From Ketobacter sp. MCCC 1A13808 (GTDB lineage Bacteria > Pseudomonadota > Gammaproteobacteria > Pseudomonadales > Ketobacteraceae), in assembly GCF_009746715.1 (NCBI RefSeq), contig NZ_VRKW01000004.1, forward strand, positions 248,001 through 312,000: DNA of 64,000 bases, written 5' to 3'. The position numbers and the translations under genes were made by a program. The notes under the pieces were generated by a model that ran no database searches, was not told the origin of the DNA, and saw only the letters and a program-made list of their open reading frames with translations. This document shows positions 53,196 through 62,081 of this stretch, piece after piece (positions within the stretch are counted from its first letter, which is position 1; each line of letters starts with the position of its first letter).

Positions 53196-53981
53196 TTATC
53201 GTGACGCTCCTCCGACTTGATAGGTAGTGCTCAGATAACGAAGGATGTCTGCGGATTCAAATAAATCCCGCTGGGTATTCGGATCAATCAGATAAGGCAC
53301 CTGCACATTACCATGTTCGTTCATAAAAGCAGAACGCTTGGTATTGGGTATCGGTTTATATTCACCAAAATGCAAACGAAAATTGGAAGGCCCTATATCC
53401 GCTCGCTGCTGTTTACCGATGTTAATCAATTTATACGGTAGCTCAAGTTCGCAAAGTCGTTCACGAACCGGACGTGAATAGGGGCTGGCCTCAAAACTGT
53501 AAAGTGTGAGATCTTGCTGAGATCCGACAGATGGCTTTGCCTCCAATCCCCGTGCTCCCCGTATCACGGTTGCGAGGCGGGATTTGAAAACATTAAACTT
53601 GGTCGCTCGTAATTTCTTTGGCCCCTCACGTCCTGCATAAGTATTGAATAAATACGCGATGATCGCGTCACTGCCTTCAATCTTTGCGCTTTTATTGGGG
53701 TCATATAAAAAAGGCACTCTGTCCCGACCCGAAATGCGCTTCAATGCAGGCAGATTGCGCTGGCCCCCCAAGGGAACCGGCACAATACGCACATCCAGAT
53801 TGAGCTCCGTTAATGCTTCTCGCACGAAACGACAATGAGCACACCCCTCCCGGTCATACAATTCAAGAAGCTGCTCGGGCTGCTGCACCTTACGGCTTGC
53901 CATCGCCCCTCGCCATCCCCGGAAAGTGGAAGCCATAACGGAGCTTCCAACGTCACTTGCGCGCTTCAGATCGATCCCCAT
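53196..53981 (-). CDS. Tandem thioredoxin-fold protein (two GST N-terminal/glutaredoxin-like domains)
   Basis: 261 residues. Domain 1 (about 38-115) begins LLELYDREGCAHCRFVREAL with a CxxC pair and ends EGSDAIIAYLF. Domain 2 (about 157-255) begins LTLYSFEASPYSRPVRERL, where the cysteines are replaced by Ser, and includes VQVPYLIDP and FESADILRYL. Both match GST N-terminal glutathione-binding folds. No helical GST C-domain is present. Start ATG 53981 has AGGG 8 nt upstream. It is followed by the pseudouridine synthase gene. Confidence 0.83.
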   Translation of the reverse strand: MGIDLKRASDVGSSVMASTFRGWRGAMASRKVQQPEQLLELYDREGCAHCRFVREALTELNLDVRIVPVPLGGQRNLPALKRISGRDRVPFLYDPNKSAKIEGSDAIIAYLFNTYAGREGPKKLRATKFNVFKSRLATVIRGARGLEAKPSVGSQQDLTLYSFEASPYSRPVRERLCELELPYKLINIGKQQRADIGPSNFRLHFGEYKPIPNTKRSAFMNEHGNVQVPYLIDPNTQRDLFESADILRYLSTTYQVGGASR

Positions 53982-54194
53982 AGTGTCTACCCTAATAATG
54001 GTCAGTGTGGCTGGAGTATGCTGTTAAAAAATGGCCTGTTCAAGTGCATTGGGCGTCAGAAACGGTGCGCCGTGAACAAATATTAAGCCAGATTTCCCAG
54101 CAAACCGGATCAATTACAAATCGTAACAGACATGAAGGAAAAAGCTGGGATAGTGTTATGCCATTGAAGCAAATTGTGTCTTCAGGGGGATACG

Positions 54195-54659
54195 ATGAAA
54201 CAACCTATTGCCTGCCAGCCCGTAGTGGATTATCGCCTGGCTTATCGTCTGTCACGAAAACATGATGTGGAATTTCTGAAGTCCATGAGCCGCACGGCCG
54301 ACATGGAGCAAGTACTGCTATCAACTGATATGAGGAATTGGCTGAGTAACAACCAATGCAAGCCATTCGACATTATAAACAAACTTCACATTTTGCTGGA
54401 GTTGGACAAAAACGAAAAGAAACGCCATTTCGGTTTTCAATTCCGCAGCCAGGCCATGGCGTTTCAAATTGTCTACATTGATCGGTTCGCATGGGACAAA
54501 CGCGTTTACCGTGAACGCCTGACCGGAGAAAATTGCCGCAAAGTACAACGCATGTTGCACTTGTTCTTATTCGATGAAATTCATGCTTCGAAAAGCCAGC
54601 GTTTGCAGATAGTAAGGGATATGATGCTGGATCACGAACCCGCCAACGAATTCGCCTAA
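54195..54659 (+). CDS. Hypothetical protein
   Basis: 154 residues from ATG 54195, chosen because AGGGGGA lies 4 nt upstream. Mostly helical and charged: RLAYRLSRKHDVEFLKSMSRTADMEQVL, then FDIINKLHILLELDKNEKKRHFGFQF and VYRERLTGENCRKVQRMLHLFLFDEIHA. The mid section is reminiscent of antitoxin Xre/MbcA/ParS-like C-terminal regions, but I cannot assign it. Soluble, no signal. It ends just before a strong terminator. Confidence 0.72.
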   Translation: MKQPIACQPVVDYRLAYRLSRKHDVEFLKSMSRTADMEQVLLSTDMRNWLSNNQCKPFDIINKLHILLELDKNEKKRHFGFQFRSQAMAFQIVYIDRFAWDKRVYRERLTGENCRKVQRMLHLFLFDEIHASKSQRLQIVRDMMLDHEPANEFA

Positions 54660-54682
54660 ATTGGACCGTGTCATCGGGCATT

Positions 54683-54712
54683 AAAAAAGCCCCGTCGTGA
54701 CGGGGCTTTTTT
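54683..54712 (+). terminator. Rho-independent terminator
   Basis: GCCCCGTC / GACGGGGC stem with flanking A-run and T-run, 24 bp past the stop at 54659. Because of symmetry it can also end transcription from the tRNA-Ser gene (minus), whose 3' end is at 54721. Confidence 0.9.
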
Positions 54713-54720
54713 AAAAGATC

Positions 54721-54811
54721 TGGCGGAGAAGAAGGGATTCGAACCCTTGATACGCTATAAACGTATACACACTTTCCAGGCGTGCTCCTTCAACCGCTCG
54801 GACACTTCTCC
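54721..54811 (-). tRNA. tRNA-Ser (anticodon GGA)
   Basis: 91 nt including an encoded CCA. The acceptor stem GGAGAAG pairs with CTTCTCC, the D-arm region is GTCCGAGCGGTTGAAGGAG, the anticodon loop CTGGAAA contains GGA, a long class-II variable arm follows (GTATACG...CGTATC), and the T-loop is GGTTCGAATCC. It reads UCC and UCU codons. Confidence 0.97.
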
Positions 54812-54856
54812 TGATTCAAGCCGTAAAGGTCGAGACCCTCACGTCAAGAGGCGCGT

Positions 54857-54885
54857 AAGATAAAGGTTTTACCGACAGATTTCAA
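54857..54885 (-). promoter_or_regulatory. Promoter of tRNA-Ser
   Basis: Minus-strand -35 TTGAAA (54885-54880) and -10 TATCTT (54862-54857) with a 17-bp spacer, followed by a GC-rich discriminator (ACGCGCC), typical of stable-RNA promoters under stringent control. Confidence 0.6.
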
Positions 54886-54897
54886 TGGAAATCATCA

Positions 54898-55449
54898 TCA
54901 GTCTCTATATTCCACAATTTCATCCAAGCTCTGAAAGTCAGCCTCACGCGGCTCGCCATCGACTCGACCTACATAAAGAAAGGCAACAATTTGCTCGCCC
55001 GACTGCAAATCGAAGAACGCCTTAACCGGAGCCGATTCCGTCATTGGTCCGGTTCGCCACATGGAACCATAACCAAGCTCTTTCGCCGCGAGCTGGATGT
55101 GCTGAGTAGCGATACCGGCCGCCACCTGCTGCTCCCAAACCGGTACTTTCTTATGCTCCGGATCCAGCTTGGCAATGGTAACGATGATCATAGGCGCACG
55201 CAGTGGCATTGCCCGAAGGCGCAACTTCTGCGCCTCATCTGCTTCTGGCTGAGCGGCTTCAAACGCCGCCCCTAAGTCTTCCAGGGCACGCCCTTGCAAC
55301 ACGACGAAACGCCAGGGTCGGATTCGGCCGTGATCCGGCGCGCGGACCGCACAGCGAAAAAAAATGTCCAGCTCCTGTTTTTCCGGTGCCGGTGCCGACA
55401 AACGTGGACTGGAAACCCGATACATGATGGTGTTGAGTATTTCAGACAT
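54898..55449 (-). CDS. Nitroreductase family protein (YdjA-like)
   Basis: 183 residues, FMN-dependent fold. The FMN-phosphate region RVSSPRLSAPAPE near residue 11, APDHGRIRPWRFVVL near 37, AAGIATQHIQLAAKELGYGSMWRTGP near 113, and IVAFLYVGRVDGEP near 158 match the minimal YdjA group. Redox substrate is unknown. Divergent from the endonuclease V-like gene. Confidence 0.92.
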   Translation of the reverse strand: MSEILNTIMYRVSSPRLSAPAPEKQELDIFFRCAVRAPDHGRIRPWRFVVLQGRALEDLGAAFEAAQPEADEAQKLRLRAMPLRAPMIIVTIAKLDPEHKKVPVWEQQVAAGIATQHIQLAAKELGYGSMWRTGPMTESAPVKAFFDLQSGEQIVAFLYVGRVDGEPREADFQSLDEIVEYRD

Positions 55450-55716
55450 ACTAACTCTTTGATATCAAATGATTTAGGTGCAGACAGAGCTAAGACAATG
55501 GGAGCACAGGAAGTACTCACGGATTGTCGCATCCCCGGTGGCGACATTCTACTCTAAAACTTCCCCGTCATGGGCGCCGAACCTGGTCTAGAATTAAAAC
55601 GATAGATCATTATTTGATCACCCATTAACTCAAAGTGTCGACTAATTCACATTGTTTTTTTAGGAAATTACGGATACTTCAGCTACCGCTTTTCTGGAAT
55701 GATAAGGCATAAAGGC

Positions 55717-56439
55717 ATGAAAACTCACAAGTTGCATGAATGGAGTCTTTCACTGGAAAGCGCAAAAGCGATCCAGAAAAATTTACATGCCTGGATCATC
55801 ACTGAGGGTGCCTGCCCCTCCCCCAAATTGATCGGCCGGATTCAACTGGAATCGACTACCGAATTAAACCATCACTGTACCGTGCAAGCGACCATCAAAG
55901 TTCAGTCATTGCCTTCTATGCAGCTGCTTGAGCGTAAAGTGGCGATCAAGTCCAGCCACTTTCCCTCTCGGCCGGGTTTACAGTCGTTCCGAAAAGTACC
56001 CGCCATCCTGGGGGCTTTGGACAAATTAAACCGGGTTCCCGATCTATTCGTCTGCGATGGACGAGGCATTACCAGCCATCGCAGCTTCGGAGTGGCTTCC
56101 CACGTCGGCCTTCTGACTAATTTACCAACGATCGGTATATGCTCCGCAAAACCGAACGCGGAATCCAACCTGCTGGGCCGGGAACGAGGCAACTACCTTC
56201 CCGTCACCAACCAGGGCCAATATTCTGCCCTGGTCAGAGTCCTGGATGGACTCGATCCAATACTGGTTTCTCCGGGGCATCGCATCGGACTTCAAGAAGC
56301 CGTGCAAATGATATTGCGCTATATTCCCGAAAGCACGCCCACCAGGGATTTTCTTACTACACTTTATCCAGCAGCCGGAATCAACAACGATGATGTGGTT
56401 CAGCTAAGCTTGGTTAAAACGGCCTCGAACCACAAATAA
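55717..56439 (+). CDS. Endonuclease V homologue with altered catalytic residues
   Basis: 240 residues from ATG 55717 (ATG 55699 in frame also possible). Family motifs: RPGLQSFRKVPAILGALDKL near residue 88, FVCDGRGITSHRSFGVASHVGLLTNLPTIG near 110, and SPGHRIGLQEA near 189. Compared with E. coli Nfi, the first metal Asp (AGADV) is replaced (IGRIQ), the Glu of SFRE is Lys (SFRK), the wedge PYIP is absent (FPSRP), and DGHG is DGRG. Only the Asp of CDGRG and the GHR His remain. By inference it is probably inactive as a deoxyinosine endonuclease; it may still bind nucleic acid. Confidence 0.8.
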   Translation: MKTHKLHEWSLSLESAKAIQKNLHAWIITEGACPSPKLIGRIQLESTTELNHHCTVQATIKVQSLPSMQLLERKVAIKSSHFPSRPGLQSFRKVPAILGALDKLNRVPDLFVCDGRGITSHRSFGVASHVGLLTNLPTIGICSAKPNAESNLLGRERGNYLPVTNQGQYSALVRVLDGLDPILVSPGHRIGLQEAVQMILRYIPESTPTRDFLTTLYPAAGINNDDVVQLSLVKTASNHK

Positions 56440-56587
56440 AACACTGTGGTTAAAAAGGAAGTTGTTACTGATACCACATCAGCTTACACTTTGTGTTTGG
56501 CTGTCTATTTTTCTTGAAATATACTTTAAAAGCTTTTGATATAATTAATAATAATTAGGTTTCTATTTATGGTTAGGATAAACGCGA

Positions 56588-57988
56588 ATGTCCGGTAACC
56601 TGTCCTTAGACTTGACTCAGCAGCAGCTGATTAACAAAGAATTTCCGCCTCAATATCTAAGGCTATTTGCTTATGTCATCAGCGCTGTCGTTCTTTTTGC
56701 CGCAATCTGGGTGGATGATCTAAGTAAATCCTTGTGGTGGGCACCCATTATTGCATTGGTCTACCCCACGCTTTCGCATTTGTTTACTAGCCACTGGCGA
56801 CACAGCCAGGAAAACAGGGTTAATTCTATTCTGATCGTCATTGATACCGCCATGTGCGGTGGTGCAATGGCGTTGTTTCAATTCAATCCCACTCTGTCTT
56901 TGTTTATGTTTTTTATCGTCAGCGCAGGCACTATAGCCATTGGTGGTGTTTTCGGCTGGATGGTCTGTATGTGTACAATGGTACTCGGGATGATTGCAGG
57001 GCTTTTGCTATTTGGCGCACCCGAAGCGACCAGTCTACCGCCCAACATGATTACACTGGCGGTGGCTATGCTGGGAACCACGCTTTTTTCTACCGCGCTG
57101 GGTTATTTTTCTTTTAAACAGGCGCGAACGTTGATGGCCTTTCAGGGAGAACTTAAAAACCGCCAGCGCGAAGCAGCCAAGCTATCACGTAAACTCTCCA
57201 AATATTTGCCACCTCAGGTGTGGGGATCGATTTTCTCCGGACAAACCGATGCAAAACTGGAAACCCAACGAAAAAAACTGACTGTATTTTTCTCCGATAT
57301 CAAGGGCTTTGCCGAAATATCAGAAGAACTTCAGCCAGAAGCGCTTACCGACCTGCTCAATAGCTATTTCACCGAAATGTCCCGCATCGCCTTAAAATAC
57401 GGCGGCACCATCGACAAATTCGTGGGCGACGCCATTTTGATCTTCTTTGGAGACCCGTCTTCCCGAGGCCACAAACAGGACGCTGCCGCCTGTGTCCTCA
57501 TGGCCCTGGAAATGCGCAAAAAGATGAAGTTACTGCGCCAACAATGGTTAAAAGAAGGCATCAGCAAGCCGTTGCAGGTCCGCATGGGCATTAACACCGG
57601 TTATTGCACGGTGGGGAACTTTGGGGCTGAAAGCCGAATGGACTACACCATCATCGGGCGTGAGGTGAACCTCGCCAGCCGACTGGAATCCGTGGCTCAA
57701 CCCAGCGAGATTCTCATTGCTGAATCGACCTATAATTCCGTTCGGGACGTCATCATGTGTCGCGACCGCGGTCAGATTAGCGTAAAAGGGTTTTCCAAAA
57801 CGGTTCCTATATATGAAGTGGTCGACCACCGTAAAGAACTCGGAGCGACCCAAAGCTTTCTGGAATGCGAGCTGGATGGGTTCACTATGTTTGTCGATAT
57901 AGATAAAATCCGCAATTATGAAAAAGACAATGTGGTGGAAGCGCTGGAAGAAGCCGCCAAACGCATCCGTAATAAACTGATTGTCTGA
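56588..57988 (+). CDS. Membrane-bound class III adenylate cyclase
   Basis: 466 residues. The N-terminal 200 residues have about five TM helices (YVISAVVLFAAIWVDDL, WWAPIIALVYPTLSHLF, SLFMFFIVSAGTIAIGGVFGW, NMITLAVAMLGTTLFSTALGYFSF), then a short coil. Catalytic domain about 220-420: FFSDIKGF and VGDAILIFFGD give the two metal Asp residues; DYTIIGREVNLASRLE supplies the adenine-selecting Asp and the transition-state Asn and Arg. It should therefore make cAMP. A tail of about 50 residues follows. Its neighbour, the AbgT transporter gene, begins 6 bp after the stop. Confidence 0.9.
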   Translation: MSGNLSLDLTQQQLINKEFPPQYLRLFAYVISAVVLFAAIWVDDLSKSLWWAPIIALVYPTLSHLFTSHWRHSQENRVNSILIVIDTAMCGGAMALFQFNPTLSLFMFFIVSAGTIAIGGVFGWMVCMCTMVLGMIAGLLLFGAPEATSLPPNMITLAVAMLGTTLFSTALGYFSFKQARTLMAFQGELKNRQREAAKLSRKLSKYLPPQVWGSIFSGQTDAKLETQRKKLTVFFSDIKGFAEISEELQPEALTDLLNSYFTEMSRIALKYGGTIDKFVGDAILIFFGDPSSRGHKQDAAACVLMALEMRKKMKLLRQQWLKEGISKPLQVRMGINTGYCTVGNFGAESRMDYTIIGREVNLASRLESVAQPSEILIAESTYNSVRDVIMCRDRGQISVKGFSKTVPIYEVVDHRKELGATQSFLECELDGFTMFVDIDKIRNYEKDNVVEALEEAAKRIRNKLIV

Positions 57989-57994
57989 TCGTAT

Positions 57995-59491
57995 ATGGCT
58001 GATGATTCCTGGCACCTTCGTCTTCTGAACCGAATCGAACTGGCCGGCAATCGCCTTCCCCATCCCACCGCACTTTTTATCTACTTTTCTTTGTTTGTAT
58101 TAGCGTTATCCTGGCTGCTGTCTTTTCTCGGCATTAGCGCACAACACCCTACGCTCAACCAAACAATCATCGTCACCAACCTGATCAGCCAGCAAGGTCT
58201 GCATCGTATACTCGAAAGTACAGTCACCAATTTCACTCAATTTGCACCCGTAGGCACCGTATTAATAGCTATGCTCGGGTTGGGAATCGCAGAAAAATCC
58301 GGACTGCTAGCGGCTTTACTTAAACGGATCGTCGGTAATGCCAAAGGAAAGCTGCTGTCGGCTACGGTTGTATTTGCAGGGGTCATGAGCAGCCTGGCTG
58401 CGGACGCGGGTTATGTCGTTCTAATTCCATTGGCGGGTATCATCTTCGCCAGTGCAGGAAAACACCCTTTGGCTGGTATGGCTGCTGCCTTCGCCGGTGT
58501 ATCCGGCGGATACAGCGCAAACCTTCTAGTCGGCCCCATTGATGCGGTGTTGGCGGGCATCTCTACCGAAGCAGCACAACTTGTGGATTCTTCCATCGAA
58601 ATCAGCGTGCTATCAAACTATTACTTTATTATTGCGTCTACTGTCTTCATCACGATCGCAGGCACGTGGATCACAGAAAAAGTCACTCTGCCCGCGCTGC
58701 CTTCCTGGGCACCAACGGAAGCACCGGTTGACAATAAAGTCACGCTGCTGGAGCGACGTGGATTGCGGCAGGCCGGCATCATGTTCATGGTGTGCGTGGC
58801 ATTGATCATTCTGGGCTTGGTGCCTGATAGCGGGCTACTCAGGGATCCGGAGACTCACTCCATCGCGCGCTCCCCCTTTGTCAGCGGCATTGTCAGTTTA
58901 ATTTCCCTGATTGCCGCGTTGAGCGGCATTGTTTTTGGCGTAGCGACGGGACGTTATCATCGCAAAGGCAGTGTCATAGAAGATATGGAAGCGACCATGG
59001 CCACGATGGCAAGCTACCTGGTATTGATGTTCTTCGCAGCTCAATTCATCAACTATTTCGCGTGGTCCAACATCGGTTTGATTTTGGCGATCACCGGCGC
59101 GAACTGGTTGCAAAACCTGGCACTGTCTCCGGTACTGTTACTATCCATTTTCATCCTGATGTCTGCCTTTATTAATCTGTTAATAGGCAGTGCTTCAGCA
59201 AAATGGTCCTTACTCGCGCCGATATTTATCCCTATGTTCTTATTATTAGGAATCGCACCTGAACAGGTCCAGGCGGCTTACAGAGTAGGAGACAGCAGCA
59301 CCAACATTATTACGCCGCTGATGCCTTACTTCGGGGTTGTTGTCGCGTTTATGCAAAGATACGACAAGGATCTGGGTGTCGGTACAATCGTTTCCCTGAT
59401 GCTTCCCTATTCTGTGATGTTTCTGATTTTCTGGAGCATCCTGTTTGCCATATGGATGGTGTCCGGGTTCGCATTCGGGCCCCTCTCCTGA
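57995..59491 (+). CDS. AbgT-family transporter
   Basis: 498 residues, about 12 TM helices, inner membrane. AbgT proteins import p-aminobenzoyl-glutamate or export sulfonamide-like drugs. Motifs: HPTALFIYFSLFVLAL near 24, ADAGYVVLIPLAGIIF near 132, GGYSANLLVGPIDAVLAGIS near 170, GSASAKWSLLAPIFIPMFLLLG near 398, and YRVGDSSTNIITPLMPYFGVV near 425. It follows the cyclase gene without a promoter gap, so the two are probably co-transcribed. No abgAB hydrolase genes are near. Confidence 0.93.
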   Translation: MADDSWHLRLLNRIELAGNRLPHPTALFIYFSLFVLALSWLLSFLGISAQHPTLNQTIIVTNLISQQGLHRILESTVTNFTQFAPVGTVLIAMLGLGIAEKSGLLAALLKRIVGNAKGKLLSATVVFAGVMSSLAADAGYVVLIPLAGIIFASAGKHPLAGMAAAFAGVSGGYSANLLVGPIDAVLAGISTEAAQLVDSSIEISVLSNYYFIIASTVFITIAGTWITEKVTLPALPSWAPTEAPVDNKVTLLERRGLRQAGIMFMVCVALIILGLVPDSGLLRDPETHSIARSPFVSGIVSLISLIAALSGIVFGVATGRYHRKGSVIEDMEATMATMASYLVLMFFAAQFINYFAWSNIGLILAITGANWLQNLALSPVLLLSIFILMSAFINLLIGSASAKWSLLAPIFIPMFLLLGIAPEQVQAAYRVGDSSTNIITPLMPYFGVVVAFMQRYDKDLGVGTIVSLMLPYSVMFLIFWSILFAIWMVSGFAFGPLS

Positions 59492-59510
59492 ATAAAACGC
59501 TCACAAGACG

Positions 59511-60326
59511 TCACTGGCGAACCAATCTTAGATTCCGGGTATCGACTTCTTCACTAGAACGAAACGGATTAATATCAATTCCCCCCCGCCGGGTGTAGCG
59601 TGCGTAAACCGACAATGCCCTAGGCGAACATTGCTGCATAATATCCAGATAGATACGTTCTACGCATTGCTCATGAAACTCCTGATTGTTCCGGAACGAG
59701 ACCAAATACCGCAGCAAGGATGCTTCGTCTATCTTATTTCCCTGATACCCTATCAGCACACTTCCCCAGTCTGGCTGGCCGGTAACAGGACAGCAAGAAC
59801 GCAACAGATGGCTATGCAGCTGTTCATTTACATTTTCATCCGGATTCACCCGTAAAAGCCGCGCGTTGACGCTGTACTCATCTGCAACAATATCGAGTTC
59901 GTCTACGCAACGTCCCGGCATAGACTCAATTGTGAAAGAGTGTGCCGCCGTTAGCGGCAACAAAGTAACCTGAACCGGGGCGCCCACCACCTCAGACACA
60001 TCCTTAACAATACATTGTTCCACGTCAGCAAAACCCGAGAAACCCGTTTGATTAAAGGACCCGAGATAGAGCTTGAGCGATTTTGATTCAACAATATGGC
60101 TTGAATCCGCGGGTACCTTCATTTCCATCACGGCAACCACCGGCTTACCTTTAGGAGTCAGCCAGGACACCTCATACGCGTTCCAAATATCAGCGCCCTT
60201 AAATGGCAGCTCTGATCCTATTCCGATCTCCAGTCGCCCGAGTCGACGCGGAATAGCAAACAACACCCCGGGATTATATTGCTGGGGATGCTCACTCTTT
60301 TGCCCCAGAGGGCCATGCTCAATCAT
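59511..60326 (-). CDS. queF: NADPH-dependent 7-cyano-7-deazaguanine reductase
   Basis: 271 residues, the long (unimodular YqcD) form. QueF reduces preQ0 to preQ1 for queuosine in tRNA. NAYEVSWLTPKGKPVVAVMEMKVP near 50, IVESKSLKLYLGSFNQTGF near 75-95, and SCCPVTGQPDWGSVLIGY near 175-195 with the catalytic Cys and the QPDWG motif. FHEQCVERIYLDI near 218. Start overlaps the yadH stop by one base (TGATG). Confidence 0.96.
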   Translation of the reverse strand: MIEHGPLGQKSEHPQQYNPGVLFAIPRRLGRLEIGIGSELPFKGADIWNAYEVSWLTPKGKPVVAVMEMKVPADSSHIVESKSLKLYLGSFNQTGFSGFADVEQCIVKDVSEVVGAPVQVTLLPLTAAHSFTIESMPGRCVDELDIVADEYSVNARLLRVNPDENVNEQLHSHLLRSCCPVTGQPDWGSVLIGYQGNKIDEASLLRYLVSFRNNQEFHEQCVERIYLDIMQQCSPRALSVYARYTRRGGIDINPFRSSEEVDTRNLRLVRQ

Positions 60327-61099
60327 CAGGAACGAATCCCCGTGCCGTGTTTTAATAACCAGTGAGCCCAGGTGTACAAACCCACGATAAAGACCGTTAT
60401 CATGCCATAGGCGAAGGCCAAGCGAACATCGGTTGTGCCCAGAATGCCATAGCGAAAACCATTAACCATGTATACGATAGGATTGAAGTGGGATACTGCC
60501 TCCCAGAATGGCGGCAACATACTGATGGAGTAAAACACGCCACCCAAATAGGTTAACGGGGTTAAAACAAAGGTGGGCACTATCGACACATCATCAAATG
60601 AATTGGCGTAAACCGCATTTATAAAACCACCCAAAGAGAACACAATTGCAGTTAGAATTACGATGCTGACGGTAACCCCAAAGCTATGCATATGCAGGTC
60701 GGTAAAAAACAACGAAAGCCCGGTTACGATCACACCAACGGCCATACCCCGTGCGACGCCACCCACCACAAAACCGCCAATAACCACATAATTAGGCATG
60801 GGCGATACCAGCATTTCCTCAACACTGCGCTGAAATTTGGTGCTGAAAAAGGACGACACTACATTCGAGTACGAATTGGTGATTACGGACATCATGATTA
60901 ATCCAGGTACGATGTATTCCATGTAGGAATGGCCACCTATAGTCCCGATACGACTGCCGATCAGTTGTCCGAAGATTACAAAATACAGTGCGATAGTAAT
61001 TGCAGGGGGGATTAATGTTTGTACCCAGATTCGCGTAAAACGACGTACTTCTTTGGTCACTATTGTGCTGAAGGCGTTATATTGTTGCTGTATATTCAT
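60326..61099 (-). CDS. yadH: ABC-2 type transporter permease (YadH-like)
   Basis: 257 residues from ATG 61099, one base after the yadG stop. Six TM helices of the ABC-2 type: LIPPAITIALYFVIFGQLIG, YMEYIVPGLIMMSVITNSYS, VVIGGFVVGGVARGMAVGVIV, SIVILTAIVFSLGGFINAVYA, PTFVLTPLTYLGGVFYSISMLP, and a last one near 230. The PLTYLGGVFYSI motif is typical. Exports an unknown substrate. A longer frame to 61129 overlaps yadG. Confidence 0.9.
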   Translation of the reverse strand: MNIQQQYNAFSTIVTKEVRRFTRIWVQTLIPPAITIALYFVIFGQLIGSRIGTIGGHSYMEYIVPGLIMMSVITNSYSNVVSSFFSTKFQRSVEEMLVSPMPNYVVIGGFVVGGVARGMAVGVIVTGLSLFFTDLHMHSFGVTVSIVILTAIVFSLGGFINAVYANSFDDVSIVPTFVLTPLTYLGGVFYSISMLPPFWEAVSHFNPIVYMVNGFRYGILGTTDVRLAFAYGMITVFIVGLYTWAHWLLKHGTGIRS

Positions 61100-61100
61100 T

Positions 61101-62018
61101 TCAGCGCTTACTCTCAACCAGGGAAACAAATAGCTCTTCCAATCGATTGGCTTTATTACGCATACTCACCACATTAATACCCAGACTGGTTAACTCACTA
61201 AATACTTTATTCAACGGTTCCTGTTTCGACACTTCCACTTGCAGCGTATGGGAATCAATTAATCCTACCGACACCGCTTCAATTTTTGGTACGTCGGTAA
61301 TATCCCGCTCCAGATCCAGAATAAACGTTTCCTTGTCCAAACCCGCCAGAAATTTCTTCATACTCCCTTGGTGAATAATCTGACCCTGATCGATGATTGC
61401 TATAGTGCGGCACAGATGCTCTGCTTCTTCAAGATAATGGGTGGTCAGAATAATGGTGGTGCCCGATGCATTCAGTTGTTCCAGAAACCCCCACATGGAA
61501 CGCCGTAATTCGATATCGACACCGGCTGTCGGCTCATCCAGAATTAACAGCTTCGGCTCATGCACTAACGCCCGTGCTATCATCAAACGCCGCTTCATAC
61601 CACCGGATAACATACGCGCACTTTCATCGCGTTTTTCCCAGAGGTCCAGTAATTTGAGATATTTCTCAGCCCGCTCCGCAGCAGTGCGTTTATCCAGGCC
61701 GTAGTAACCTGCCTGAGTTCGGACAATGTCGCCCACTTTTTCGAATTGATTAAAATTAAACTCCTGAGGCACGACGCCGATGTGCATCTTGGCAGCGAAA
61801 AAGTCAACATCCACATCGCAGCCATAGATGCTGACGCTGCCGGACGTCTTATTCACTAATGAGGTGATAATACCGATGGTGGTGGACTTACCCGCACCGT
61901 TAGGGCCGAGCATAGCCATAAAATCGCCAGGTTGTACATCAAAGCTGATTCCCTTAAGTGCCTGGAAACCACCGGAATAGGTTTTACAGAGATCTTTTAC
62001 AGAAAGTGCGGTCGTCAT
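61101..62018 (-). CDS. yadG: ABC transporter ATPase (YadG-like)
   Basis: 305 residues from ATG 62018 (GGTAA upstream). Walker A GPNGAGKST near residue 42, signature LSGGMKRRL near 136, Walker B LLILDEPTAGVD near 155, H-loop TTHYLEEAEHLC near 190. The C-terminal 80 residues form the regulatory extension seen in YadG. It powers YadH. Confidence 0.94.
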   Translation of the reverse strand: MTTALSVKDLCKTYSGGFQALKGISFDVQPGDFMAMLGPNGAGKSTTIGIITSLVNKTSGSVSIYGCDVDVDFFAAKMHIGVVPQEFNFNQFEKVGDIVRTQAGYYGLDKRTAAERAEKYLKLLDLWEKRDESARMLSGGMKRRLMIARALVHEPKLLILDEPTAGVDIELRRSMWGFLEQLNASGTTIILTTHYLEEAEHLCRTIAIIDQGQIIHQGSMKKFLAGLDKETFILDLERDITDVPKIEAVSVGLIDSHTLQVEVSKQEPLNKVFSELTSLGINVVSMRNKANRLEELFVSLVESKR

Positions 62019-62081
62019 CAAATTACCAGCTATCGAACAAAGAGGAAGCATTATACTGGATGACCAGCGCGGTTCCAGAGG

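Noticed and set aside
54195-54811. Hypothetical gene plus tRNA-Ser as an integration site
   Set aside because: No integrase, no direct repeat of the tRNA 3' end nearby, and neighbouring genes are ordinary chromosomal ones.
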